Shown piece by piece: positions 43,967 to 52,358 of a DNA stretch of 64,000 bases. Positions within the stretch are counted from its first letter, which is position 1; every line of letters begins with the position of its first letter. A program made the position numbers and the translations under genes. Origin of the DNA: Verrucomicrobiota bacterium (GTDB lineage: Bacteria; Verrucomicrobiota; Verrucomicrobiia; Opitutales; Opitutaceae); NCBI GenBank assembly GCA_023399155.1, contig JAEWQP010000006.1, forward strand, positions 248,001 to 312,000, read 5' to 3'. The notes beneath the pieces were generated by a model. The model was not told the DNA's origin, ran no database searches, and saw nothing but the letters and a program-made list of their open reading frames with translations.

Positions 43967-45048
43967 GACGGAACGAGCCGGCGGACGTGGCTCAGGGTGA
44001 TGCGGGCCTCGACCTCCCCATCCTTCTCGGCGAGGGAAAAGCTGTGATGGGCCGGGTAGGCGAGCTCGAGCCGGCGGCGCACGTTGTCGAGTCCTGTGCC
44101 GGTGCCATTGGCATGGTCGCCCGTCTGGACGGGCGACGGAGGAACGAGCCGGCCGGTATTGGCCACACGGATGTGCAGGTCCCCGGCGGATGCGTGGATG
44201 GAGATGCGCAGCCGCAGGGGACGCGGGCCCGTTTCCATCCCGTACTTCACGGCATTCTCCACAAGGGGATAGACGAGAAAGCAGGGGACGAGCACATCGT
44301 GAGCCGCGGGCTCGGCTTCGATCGTGGCATCCAGACGCTCCTCGAAGCGCATGCGCTGGATGGCGAGGTAGTTCTCCACCGCCTTGAGCTCGTCGCGCAC
44401 CGTTGACTCGGGACCGCGACCTTGCAGCGAATAGCGCATGAACTCGGCGAGTTCGGTCACGATCTGGCGCGCCCGCGCGGGATTTTCCACGATCATCGCG
44501 CGGATGGAGTTCAGCGCGTTGAAGAAGAAGTGCGGGTTCAGCTGGTAGCGCAGCATCTGCAGCTGCGCCTGGTGCGCCAGCGCGGTGGCCTCGCGCGCCT
44601 TCTCGCGCTGTTCGCGCAGTTGCCCCCAGTGATCGACGGCGAGGAAGAGCATCGAGAACAACCCGAGGGTGACGCCGACCATGAGCCCGCCTGCAATCAC
44701 GATGCGTCGCGCATCGAGGTAGGTGGAATCCATCCAGCCGACGCTCCACAGCACCATGGCGGAGGCGACATGCCAGGCGGAACCGAAGATGAACCAGAGG
44801 ACCGGTCCGACCGCGAGGAGACCCGCGATGCCCAGCCTCGTGCGCAGCGCGCTGTAGATGAAGAAGAGCGACGCGCAGGCGATCAGTCCCGTCCCGCCGT
44901 CCACGATCGAGTAGTGCCAGATCCACGACGAATCGCTCTGCCCTTTCAGCGTCCAGCCGAGCGCATTGGCCGTGGCCCACGCGACCCAGCAGACGGCGAG
45001 GGCAAACGCCGCGAGCAGCGAGGAACTGGGTGGACGACGCGTGAACAT
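43963..45048 (-). CDS. LytS/YehU-type sensor histidine kinase
   Basis: 361 residues from ATG 45048. Earlier in-frame codons are Pro/Arg-rich and lack a membrane segment. Four to five hydrophobic helices (about 11-140) form the sensor. The His_kinase domain (PF06580 type) includes LQMLRYQLNPHFFFNALNSI with phospho-acceptor His173. The ATPase domain shows LVYPLVENAVKYGME and NGTGTGLDNVRRRLELAY. It would phosphorylate the LytTR regulator encoded next. The signal is unknown. Confidence 0.93.
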   Translation of the reverse strand: MFTRRPPSSSLLAAFALAVCWVAWATANALGWTLKGQSDSSWIWHYSIVDGGTGLIACASLFFIYSALRTRLGIAGLLAVGPVLWFIFGSAWHVASAMVLWSVGWMDSTYLDARRIVIAGGLMVGVTLGLFSMLFLAVDHWGQLREQREKAREATALAHQAQLQMLRYQLNPHFFFNALNSIRAMIVENPARARQIVTELAEFMRYSLQGRGPESTVRDELKAVENYLAIQRMRFEERLDATIEAEPAAHDVLVPCFLVYPLVENAVKYGMETGPRPLRLRISIHASAGDLHIRVANTGRLVPPSPVQTGDHANGTGTGLDNVRRRLELAYPAHHSFSLAEKDGEVEARITLSHVRRLVPS

Positions 45049-45264
45049 GGCGGAAGCGACGACCTGTCCGCGCCCGGGATCGCGGGGCGATGGCGGGGAT
45101 TTGGCCGGGCCGGCGACAGGGAAGGCTAGGCGCCTCCCGGGACGAAGGCGCGCTCGAATCGACGAGCGGCCCCGGAATTCGGCGAACGGCCCGGGCGCTC
45201 GGGGCACATCCGACGGTGCCGGAGCGGCTCGACGAAACCCGAATCATCCGCACGCTCCGCGTGT

Positions 45265-45660
45265 ATGGAAGTTTCCCGCGTTCTGGAGACGGTGCTGTAC
45301 GTCCGGGATCTGGACGAGGCCCGCGACTTCTATGTCGGCGTGCTTGGTCTGCGCCTGGTCACCGAGCAAGCCGGACGCCACGTGTTCCTGCGCTGCGGCG
45401 AGTCGATGGTGCTGCTCTTCAACCCCGCCGAGACGGAGCGTCCTGATCCCTCGGGAGTGCCGGTGCATGGCGCGCGCGGTCCGAGCCATGTCGCGTGGGC
45501 CGTCCCCGCCGAGGACATCGAGGCGTGGCGCGCCCACCTTCAGGCCCACGGTGTCAGGATCGAACACGAACACGCGTGGCCAAACGCCGGCCACTCGCTC
45601 TACTTCCGGGATCCCTCGGGGAACAGCCTGGAAGTGGCGACTGCGAGCGTCTGGCACTGA
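45265..45660 (+). CDS. VOC-family (glyoxalase-like) protein
   Basis: 131 residues, a single VOC domain: VLETVLYVRDLDEARDFYVGVLGLRLVTEQ at the start, ARGPSHVAWAVP in the middle, and LYFRDPSGNSLEVA at the end. His and Glu in the latter two blocks are likely metal ligands. Such small proteins include glyoxalases, fosfomycin-type transferases and dioxygenases, and nothing here selects one. It is divergent from the histidine kinase gene with a gap of about 216 bases. Confidence 0.85.
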   Translation: MEVSRVLETVLYVRDLDEARDFYVGVLGLRLVTEQAGRHVFLRCGESMVLLFNPAETERPDPSGVPVHGARGPSHVAWAVPAEDIEAWRAHLQAHGVRIEHEHAWPNAGHSLYFRDPSGNSLEVATASVWH

Positions 45661-45978
45661 AGGGGCCGTCCGCCCCGCGGGCGTGGAGGTCCGCCTCCGT
45701 TCCCGCTTGACGGCACGCGGTCCAGCGAGCTCGGACGGCTCGGCACGCGGGCGCGTGCGCGTCATCGGAGTCAAGGGCAGGCGCGTCTCGTGCGCCTGCC
45801 GAGGGCTCCAAGGAACGAGGGCCGGGAAACCGATACGGGAAACACCTTCATCCTCGGGCGGCTCCAAGGAGCGGCCCCACGTTCACGTGGGCCTGCCCGC
45901 CTGAATCCGCTGGAATGCCCCACAGCCGGACGCCAGACTTCGCATGCTCACTCATCTGCCGCATCCAGGCAGCTCCCC
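45661..45978. other. Intergenic region with a strong hairpin
   Basis: About 318 bases without a gene. It holds a repeated GGCTCCAAGGA word (near 45806 and 45860) and the hairpin at 45873-45893. The frame of the next gene is open through it but carries no domain. Confidence 0.4.
45873..45893. terminator. GC-rich hairpin (possible factor-assisted terminator or leader element)
   Basis: GGCCCCACGT and ACGTGGGCC flank a TC loop, giving a nine-pair stem with one bulged C. There is no T-tract, so an intrinsic terminator is doubtful. It lies 86 bases before the PAS gene. Confidence 0.35.
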
Positions 45979-47397
45979 ATGGACCGACCCGCCGAGATCA
46001 AGGACCAGGCACGAGAATTCTCAGCCGACGAACTCTTCTTTTCCGTGACTGACACGCGAGGCGTGATCACGGCGTGGAACGAAGTCTTCGCGCGGATCAG
46101 CGCCTACGGGGACGACGAGCTCCGGGGCAGGCCGCACAACATCATCCGGCACCCGCACATGCCGCGAGGCGTGTTTCTCATCCTCTGGGAGACGCTGCAG
46201 GCGGGGAAACCATTTTCCGGATACGTCAAGAACCTCGCGAAGGACGGGTGTTACTACTGGGTCCACGCCGTTGCCGTGCCGATCGACGGCGGGTACCTCT
46301 CGGTGCGCTTCAAGCCCACGGGCCCGCTCCTGGCCTCCGCCGTCGAGGGAATCTACCGCGACACCGTCGCCCACGAGCAGGGCGCCGGACGTGGTAGCAT
46401 CGCCGCGGATACAGCGCGTCAGGGTGCGAAGTACCTGCGCGAGCGGCTCGCCGCGCTCGGTTATCCGAGCTATGAGGCGTTCTCCCAGCACGCCTTCGCG
46501 GAGGAGATGCGCCATCGCGACCAGTGGATGAAGCAGGCGGGCCGCGGCGGGCCCGCGGTGCGTCTCGACGCAGCCAACGGCGCCCAGGGGCGCGAGCTTG
46601 GCGAACTCTATCCGGTGGCGAGACAGGCCGCCGTCGCGCTCAATGCGCTTTTTGCCAAGCTCGACGCGTTCGCCTCGATCAGCGGGGAACTCCGCAAGAA
46701 GGCGGGTTCGGTGCTTCAGGTCACGGAGGATTTTCACCTCAACGCGATGAACGCCAACATCGCGGCCCAGCGGCTCGGCGCGCAGGCGGTGAGCCTGGGC
46801 ACCGTCGCCACCTTCCTCGGGCACTACGGCCAGATACTCACCCGGGAGATCGGCGAACTCGATCGTCAGATCGCAGCGACGACGCAGGCGACGGAGGCGG
46901 CCACCTCGTCCCTGGCCACGGCGCGCCTGCAGATGGAGATGATCCTGTTCTACATGATCGAGCTGGGGCGCTCGGCCGAGGGCGCGAGCCGCACCGTCGA
47001 GATGGCCAATCTCACCCGGCTGGAGCGTGCCTTTGCCGCCACGCTGCGGCGCACGCGCGAGGCGATCAGGCAGCTTCAGATCCGCGTCCCGGAGATCCGG
47101 ATCCACAACGACACCCTGCTGAAGACCGTGCTGAGCCTCGAGATGACCCAGGTCTCCGGCCTGACCGAGGCGGCGCGCTGGGCGGAGGGCTCCGACCTGC
47201 GCGACATGTTCGCAAGTTTCCGGTCCGAGATCGCGGGCGTGCGCGGCGACCTCGAGAAACTCGGGATCGCGACGGAAGAACTCGCACGCCTGGTCGATGC
47301 CACCCCGCGTGCGCTCATCGGGATCGCCGAGGACACGGCGCCCTTGAAGCACCGCTTCGGTGCCCTGGCCGGCGCCCACGGGGTCGCGGCCGACTGA
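45979..47397 (+). CDS. Soluble Aer-like PAS protein with degenerate chemoreceptor-like helical module
   Basis: 472 residues from ATG 45979. The residues upstream in the open frame look random. An Aer-type PAS domain is at about 20-115 (FSVTDTRGVITAWNEVFARISAYG, RPHNIIRHPHMPRGVF, FSGYVKNLAKDGCYYWVHAVAVPI), which often binds FAD or heme in redox taxis. The rest is helical. DFHLNAMNANIAAQRLGAQAVSLGTVATFLG (about residues 252-282) resembles the MCP tip (LNAAVEAARAGE...GFAVVA) but is degenerate, and there is no HAMP or clear membrane segment. It could be a cytoplasmic redox sensor that contacts chemotaxis components, or a relic. It is a single gene. Confidence 0.75.
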   Translation: MDRPAEIKDQAREFSADELFFSVTDTRGVITAWNEVFARISAYGDDELRGRPHNIIRHPHMPRGVFLILWETLQAGKPFSGYVKNLAKDGCYYWVHAVAVPIDGGYLSVRFKPTGPLLASAVEGIYRDTVAHEQGAGRGSIAADTARQGAKYLRERLAALGYPSYEAFSQHAFAEEMRHRDQWMKQAGRGGPAVRLDAANGAQGRELGELYPVARQAAVALNALFAKLDAFASISGELRKKAGSVLQVTEDFHLNAMNANIAAQRLGAQAVSLGTVATFLGHYGQILTREIGELDRQIAATTQATEAATSSLATARLQMEMILFYMIELGRSAEGASRTVEMANLTRLERAFAATLRRTREAIRQLQIRVPEIRIHNDTLLKTVLSLEMTQVSGLTEAARWAEGSDLRDMFASFRSEIAGVRGDLEKLGIATEELARLVDATPRALIGIAEDTAPLKHRFGALAGAHGVAAD

Positions 47398-47503
47398 AGC
47401 GATCGTCGCGACGCGGCCCGACGCGTGCCGCAGTCGACAGTGATGCGCGGCCGTCGGGCGGCGCGGGTGCCTGCCCGCGGCCGCCGGCGAATCCAGTCCG
47501 GTG

Positions 47504-48952
47504 CTACGCCACGGGTGTTTCCACGGGCTTCACCTGCATGCCCTGCGTGAGCCAGCGGCGGAGCATCGCCGCGATGATGCAGCCGACCAGTGCCACCACG
47601 CCGAGGATCAGCCACATGGCCGCCGGGCTGTCCCAATAGTCGACCCGCCCCTCGATCATCGCCTGCTGCAGCGGCATCGCCGCGCCCTCCACCTCGACCG
47701 TCTCGGGGGACCAGCGGTGCAGCATGTCCCCGGAAAACCAGCTCACGATCGTCTTCGCAAGGAACCACGGGATCATCGAGAGGCCGAGGTAGGTGCCCTC
47801 CTGTCCCTTGGGCGCGATCGCGGCCGTGTATTCATAAAGCTTGGGCGACCAGAGCACCTCGCCGACGGTCACGATCACCATGCACAGGATCGCCATGGCA
47901 TAGTGCGACTCCGCGATGCCCAGCCCGAAGACCTCCCAGGGTAGCGCCATGGGGAAGAGTGCCACCGCGGACACCATTGCACCGTAGACGAGCATCGAGA
48001 ACACATTGAACCGGTTCGCCAGCGGGATGAACAGGATCAGGCCGAGGACGATGCCGATCGGGTTGATCATGTTCAGGGCACCGATCGCTGCGTCGGGCCC
48101 GATCGTGCGCTCCCAGTACTTGGGCATCAGCAGATAGAGGTACGTGTAGACCGCGCGGACGCCGAGGATGAGGAAGATCAGCACGAGCAGGCGACGCAGG
48201 GCGGGCTCGTGCACCACATCCTTCAGGATCTCCAGCGGTTTCTTGCGCTGGGGCTTGTCTTCCGGCTTCTCCGGTCCCTCCTCCGGATCGCGCAGCTGCG
48301 TCTCGTCGCGAACCATCAGTTCGGCCGCGATGAGGCAGAGCACGGCGGTGCCGACACCGAGCGTGAAGATGTGGACGTTCGCCACCTGCAACTTCAGGCG
48401 GACAAAATCGATCGCGTAGCCGGCGGCGGCCGCACCGATGTTCATGAACAGGTACCAGAGATTGAAGCCGGCGCTGCGTGACTTCCTGGTGGTGAATCGC
48501 TGCGTCGCCGCCTGAAACACCGTCTGTATCGCGGCCATGAACGGCGCCATCAGCGCCAGGAGCACGGCCGCCAGGATCCCGCGATAGGGCAGGGTGGGCA
48601 CGAGTCCCACGACCACCATCGCCGCACGCAGCACGAGCATCGCCCACATCGACAGGCGCAACGACTTGCGGATTCCCAGCCAGTCGCAGAACACCCCGGA
48701 GAAGGTCAACAGGATCGTCGTCGCCGAGGTGAAGATCGCGATCGTGCGGCCCGCGTCGCGGTCGCTCATGCCCAGATCGCTCGAGAGGAAGAGCGACGCG
48801 ATGGTCAACATCGCGAAGTAGGACATGCAATCCAGGAAATTAACGATCTGAATACCCCAGTACTCGGAACGCGTGCGGCGCAGGACGCCGAAATCGCGGA
48901 AATAATTGATGATCCAATTACCGGAGGCTCGGGGACGTGCTGGGTCTGTCAT
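47504..48952 (-). CDS. POT/MFS-family transporter (peptide transporter-like)
   Basis: 482 residues from ATG 48952, with a possible alternative start nine codons upstream. About 12-14 hydrophobic helices are present. A PTR2-like signature region reads GFNLWYLFMNIGAAAAGYAID (about 155-175). A charged cytoplasmic loop (ETQLRDPEEGPEKPEDKPQRKKP) separates the two halves. These features point to a proton-coupled oligopeptide transporter branch of the MFS. The substrate is not predictable. It is divergent from the PadR gene at 49277. Confidence 0.8.
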   Translation of the reverse strand: MTDPARPRASGNWIINYFRDFGVLRRTRSEYWGIQIVNFLDCMSYFAMLTIASLFLSSDLGMSDRDAGRTIAIFTSATTILLTFSGVFCDWLGIRKSLRLSMWAMLVLRAAMVVVGLVPTLPYRGILAAVLLALMAPFMAAIQTVFQAATQRFTTRKSRSAGFNLWYLFMNIGAAAAGYAIDFVRLKLQVANVHIFTLGVGTAVLCLIAAELMVRDETQLRDPEEGPEKPEDKPQRKKPLEILKDVVHEPALRRLLVLIFLILGVRAVYTYLYLLMPKYWERTIGPDAAIGALNMINPIGIVLGLILFIPLANRFNVFSMLVYGAMVSAVALFPMALPWEVFGLGIAESHYAMAILCMVIVTVGEVLWSPKLYEYTAAIAPKGQEGTYLGLSMIPWFLAKTIVSWFSGDMLHRWSPETVEVEGAAMPLQQAMIEGRVDYWDSPAAMWLILGVVALVGCIIAAMLRRWLTQGMQVKPVETPVA

Positions 48953-49276
48953 GAGGAGATGCCCGCCACAGCAGCGCACACGCGGCGCGGAGTCGATGCT
49001 GGAAGAGGGCGGAACACGCCCTGCCGCGGTGGAGGTCGCGTTCGAAAAACGCGGCTACCGGCGCGCGGTTGCAGCGAAGCCCAACGACGCCGACGGCCCC
49101 CTGCCACGCGAAAACCGGCCGGGCGGCGGCATCCGTGCGAATTTTCTGCAACTCATCGGCCGTCCTGCGGGTTTCTCCCCTTGACGGTCGACAGGAGCCG
49201 GACCGTTTCCCTTGGCACCAGGCATCCACATCCCCGGCGTCAACGCTTCCCATCCATCCCTTTTCTTCCAACCACC
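48953..49276. other. Divergent intergenic region between transporter and PadR genes
   Basis: No gene seen. A TTGACG hexamer (49181-49186) and an overlapping dyad (49184-49206) near the PadR side are the only regulatory-looking features. Confidence 0.4.
49184..49206 (+). promoter_or_regulatory. Candidate PadR operator/promoter
   Basis: ACGGTC (49184-49189) and GACCGT (49201-49206) form a six-base dyad overlapping TTGACG, a possible -35, 71 bases before the padR ATG. No good -10 is visible. The evidence is weak. Confidence 0.3.
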
Positions 49277-49627
49277 ATGGCGCGCGAAAAGACCGACCTG
49301 CTTCAGGGCACCCTCGATATGTTGATCCTCAAGGCGCTGCAGCTGCAGCCCATGCACGGCTTCGGGATCAGCGTGCGCATCCGCCAGATCTCTGCGGATG
49401 TGTTGTGCGTGGAGCAGGGGTCGCTTTACCCCGCGCTCTACCGGCTCGAGGAACAGGGGTGGATCAAGGCGACCTGGGGCGTTTCGGAGAACAACCGCAA
49501 GGCGCGCTTCTATGAACTGACCAGGCTCGGTCTCCGCCAACTGGAAAAGGAGACGGCCCACTGGGAGCGCGTGTCCCTCGCGATCAACCAGGTGCTCCGC
49601 GCCCGCCTCGAGAACCTCGCCTCCTGA
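49277..49627 (+). CDS. PadR-family transcriptional regulator (first copy)
   Basis: 116 residues from ATG 49277, where the PadR domain begins (LLQGTLDMLILKALQLQPMHGFGIS). The winged helix includes LYPALYRLEEQGWIKATWGVSENNRKARFYELT, the recognition and wing region, and a short dimerisation helix follows. PadR proteins usually repress their own unit and respond to small phenolic or cationic ligands. It is followed 55 bases later by an ADOP permease, the typical pairing in Acidobacteria and Verrucomicrobia. Confidence 0.93.
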   Translation: MAREKTDLLQGTLDMLILKALQLQPMHGFGISVRIRQISADVLCVEQGSLYPALYRLEEQGWIKATWGVSENNRKARFYELTRLGLRQLEKETAHWERVSLAINQVLRARLENLAS

Positions 49628-49682
49628 ACACCGCCCGCGCTGCGGAGATATCCAGCGCCACGCGCACTCGACCCTCACTTCC

Positions 49683-52310
49683 ATGAACAGACTCGCCGGA
49701 ATCGTCATCCGTGTGCGCCGCGCCCTCGGGCGGGGCAGGCACGACCAGCAAATGGCCGAGGAGATGCGCGAGCATCTTGAACTCGAGACGGCCCGCCGGA
49801 TCGCCGCGGGCGAGGACCCGGTCGAAGCTCGCCGCCTCGCCGCGATCGACTTCGGCCCGGCGGACGCGATCCAGGAGCGGGTGCGGGACGCCCGGCTCGG
49901 GACCTGGCTCGAACAGGTCTGGCGCGATCTCGTTTTCGCGGCTCGCGGGCTGCGCAAGGCGCCGGGCTTCGCGGCGATCGCCGTGCTCACGCTCGCCATC
50001 GGCATCGGGGCAAACACCGCGATCTTCAGCGTGGTCAGCGGCCTGCTGCTCAACCCGCTTCCGTATCCAGATTCTGAACGCATCGTGCAGGTCAGCGAAC
50101 TGCCCGCGCCCGGGGCCTTCGGCGCCTCCTGCGGGGGCACGTTCCTCGAGTGGCAGCAGAATCAGCAGCACTTCGAGCTGATCGCCGCGCGGCACGATAT
50201 GAATCATAACTTCACCGGCGACGCCGACCCGGTGCTCGTGCGCGGCTGGGAGGTGACGCCCCAGTTCCTTTCCGTGTTCAGCCTGCGGCCTGCGCTGGGT
50301 CGCGATTTCCGACCCGATGACGATGCCGGCGGGGCGAACGCCCGCCTCGTGATCGTCAGCCACCGGTTCTGGCAGAACCACCTCGCTGGCGCGCGCGACG
50401 TCGTCGGCCGGTTCGTGCGTTTCGACGGGGATGCCTACGAGGTCATCGGCGTGCTGGAGCCCGAGGCCCTCATGGATCCGGAGATCGATTTTCTCGCCCC
50501 GACAGGCATCCTCAGCGATGCGGCCAAGCAGAACCGTGACTATCATTACGTGACCACGACGGTGGCGCGCTTGAAGCCCGGCGCCACGGTCGAGGGTGCG
50601 GCTGCGCATCTCACCGCCGTGAAGCAGGCCAACAGGCACCTGTATCCGGATCGGAAGAAGGAGTGGGGCGTCGGTGTGCAGACGCTGCAGGAGAGCCTGT
50701 TCGGCAACGCCCGCCAGTCGCTCAATCTCCTCCTTGGTTCGGTTGCCGTGGTCTTGTTGATCGCCTGCGTCAACGTGGCGAACCTGCTCCTCGCGCGCAC
50801 CAGCGCGCGCCGGGGCGAACTGGCGCTGCGCCTCGCCCTCGGCGCCTCCCGCGGCCGCATCGTGCGGCAGATGCTCACGGAGAGCATGCTCCTCGCTTCC
50901 CTCGGCGGCGTCGCCGGGGTGGCGCTCGCCGCCGTCGCGATCGAGCCGCTGGCCGTGTTCACCGGCGTCGCCAACATCCAGCGCCTGGAGATCGGCATGG
51001 ACGGGCAGGTGCTCGGCTTCGCGCTCGGAGCGACCGCGTTCACCGGGCTGCTCTTCGGCCTGCTCCCGGCCTGGCGCGCGGCCCGGCCCGATGTCAACGC
51101 GCACCTCAAGGAGGGCGGGCGCAGCGGCAGCCAGGGCGGCCGCCGGGGTCTTCAGACCGCCCTGATCGTCTCCGAGACCGCGCTCACGGTGGTGCTCCTC
51201 GTCGTCGCCGGACTCCTGATACGCAGCTTCTTCCGCGCCGCATCCGAGGACGTCGGGTTCCAGCGCGAGGGCGTCCTCACGTTCCGTGTCGCCGCCTCGG
51301 GCGAGCATGCCCGCACGATCGACAATCGCATCCAGTTTTCCGACCGCATCCTCGCCGGGCTGGAGCAGATCCCGGGAGTGACTGCCGCCGCGCTGATCAC
51401 CAACATGCCGATGAACGGGCGGGTGTTCTACGGCGACGCGATCCGCCGGGTCGACCAGCCGGAGACAGATGCCAACATCACGGCCGGCTTCGACGCCGTT
51501 TCGCCGAGGTTTTTCGAGGCGATGGGCATCCCGGTGCTGCGCGGAAGGACGTTCACCGCGGCCGACAACCGCACCGACGCGCCGAAGGTGATGCTGGTCA
51601 ATCAGGCGCTCGTGGCGCGCTTCTTCCCCGATGGCGAGGATCCCATGGGACACCACATCCTGTTCAAGGGCGCGGGCTACGAGATCATCGGGGTCGTGGG
51701 CGACATCCGGCGGTTCAGTCTCGATGCGGCCTCACCGATGCAGGTCTACATCCCGCTCGCCCATTTCCCCTGGGGCACGCACTACCTCGTGCGCACCGTC
51801 GTGCCGCCGCTTTCCGTCACGGCGCAGGTGCGACGCGCGATCCAGGATGTGCAGCCCGACCAGCCCGTGTTCGAGGTGAACACGCTCGAGTCGATGGCCG
51901 ATGAGACGCTGCGCACGCGCACCATGATGTTGACGCTGCTCAGTCTCTTCGCCGGGGCGGCGCTGATCCTCGCCTGCGTCGGCATCTACGGCGTCATGGC
52001 CTACGCCGTGACCCAGCGCACGCGGGAGATGGGCATCCGCCTCGCGCTCGGCGCAGCGGCGCGCGACGTCCTGGGAATGGTGATACGCGATGGCCTGCGC
52101 GTCGTCGTGATCGGCCTCGTCCTCGGCGCCGTGGGTGCGGGCTTTGCCACGGCATTTCTGCAGAATCAGCTCTACGACGTCGACCGGCTCGATCCGGGCA
52201 CCTATGGCGCCGTCACGCTCGTGCTCCTCCTGGTTGGCGCCGCGGCCTGCCTGGTGCCCGCGAGGCGGGCCTCGCGGGTCGATCCGATCGTCTCGCTGCG
52301 CAGCGAATAG
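49683..52310 (+). CDS. ADOP-family MacB/FtsX-like permease (first copy)
   Basis: 875 residues. The N-terminal 85 residues (MAEEMREHLELETARRIAAGEDPVEARRLA) are the ADOP-specific cytoplasmic domain. Two MacB_PCD/FtsX units follow, each with a large periplasmic region and four or more hydrophobic helices (AAIAVLTLAIGIGANTAIFSVV near residue 97, LLLGSVAVVLLIACVNVANLLLARTSARRGELALRLALGAS near 350, and a second set after about 730). No ATPase is encoded here, so it may work without one or recruit a distant one. Function is unknown. It is paired with PadR upstream and converges on a paralogue. Confidence 0.9.
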   Translation: MNRLAGIVIRVRRALGRGRHDQQMAEEMREHLELETARRIAAGEDPVEARRLAAIDFGPADAIQERVRDARLGTWLEQVWRDLVFAARGLRKAPGFAAIAVLTLAIGIGANTAIFSVVSGLLLNPLPYPDSERIVQVSELPAPGAFGASCGGTFLEWQQNQQHFELIAARHDMNHNFTGDADPVLVRGWEVTPQFLSVFSLRPALGRDFRPDDDAGGANARLVIVSHRFWQNHLAGARDVVGRFVRFDGDAYEVIGVLEPEALMDPEIDFLAPTGILSDAAKQNRDYHYVTTTVARLKPGATVEGAAAHLTAVKQANRHLYPDRKKEWGVGVQTLQESLFGNARQSLNLLLGSVAVVLLIACVNVANLLLARTSARRGELALRLALGASRGRIVRQMLTESMLLASLGGVAGVALAAVAIEPLAVFTGVANIQRLEIGMDGQVLGFALGATAFTGLLFGLLPAWRAARPDVNAHLKEGGRSGSQGGRRGLQTALIVSETALTVVLLVVAGLLIRSFFRAASEDVGFQREGVLTFRVAASGEHARTIDNRIQFSDRILAGLEQIPGVTAAALITNMPMNGRVFYGDAIRRVDQPETDANITAGFDAVSPRFFEAMGIPVLRGRTFTAADNRTDAPKVMLVNQALVARFFPDGEDPMGHHILFKGAGYEIIGVVGDIRRFSLDAASPMQVYIPLAHFPWGTHYLVRTVVPPLSVTAQVRRAIQDVQPDQPVFEVNTLESMADETLRTRTMMLTLLSLFAGAALILACVGIYGVMAYAVTQRTREMGIRLALGAAARDVLGMVIRDGLRVVVIGLVLGAVGAGFATAFLQNQLYDVDRLDPGTYGAVTLVLLLVGAAACLVPARRASRVDPIVSLRSE

Positions 52311-52358
52311 GCCGGGGGTGGGGCTTCGCGGACCTCAGGGCAGCGCGGCCCGCAGGCG

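Noticed and set aside
43235..45253. 672-residue fusion of kinase-region sequence with the LytTR regulator
   Set aside because: The upstream 430 residues are the kinase gene in the wrong frame. The regulator has its own ATG overlapping the kinase stop.
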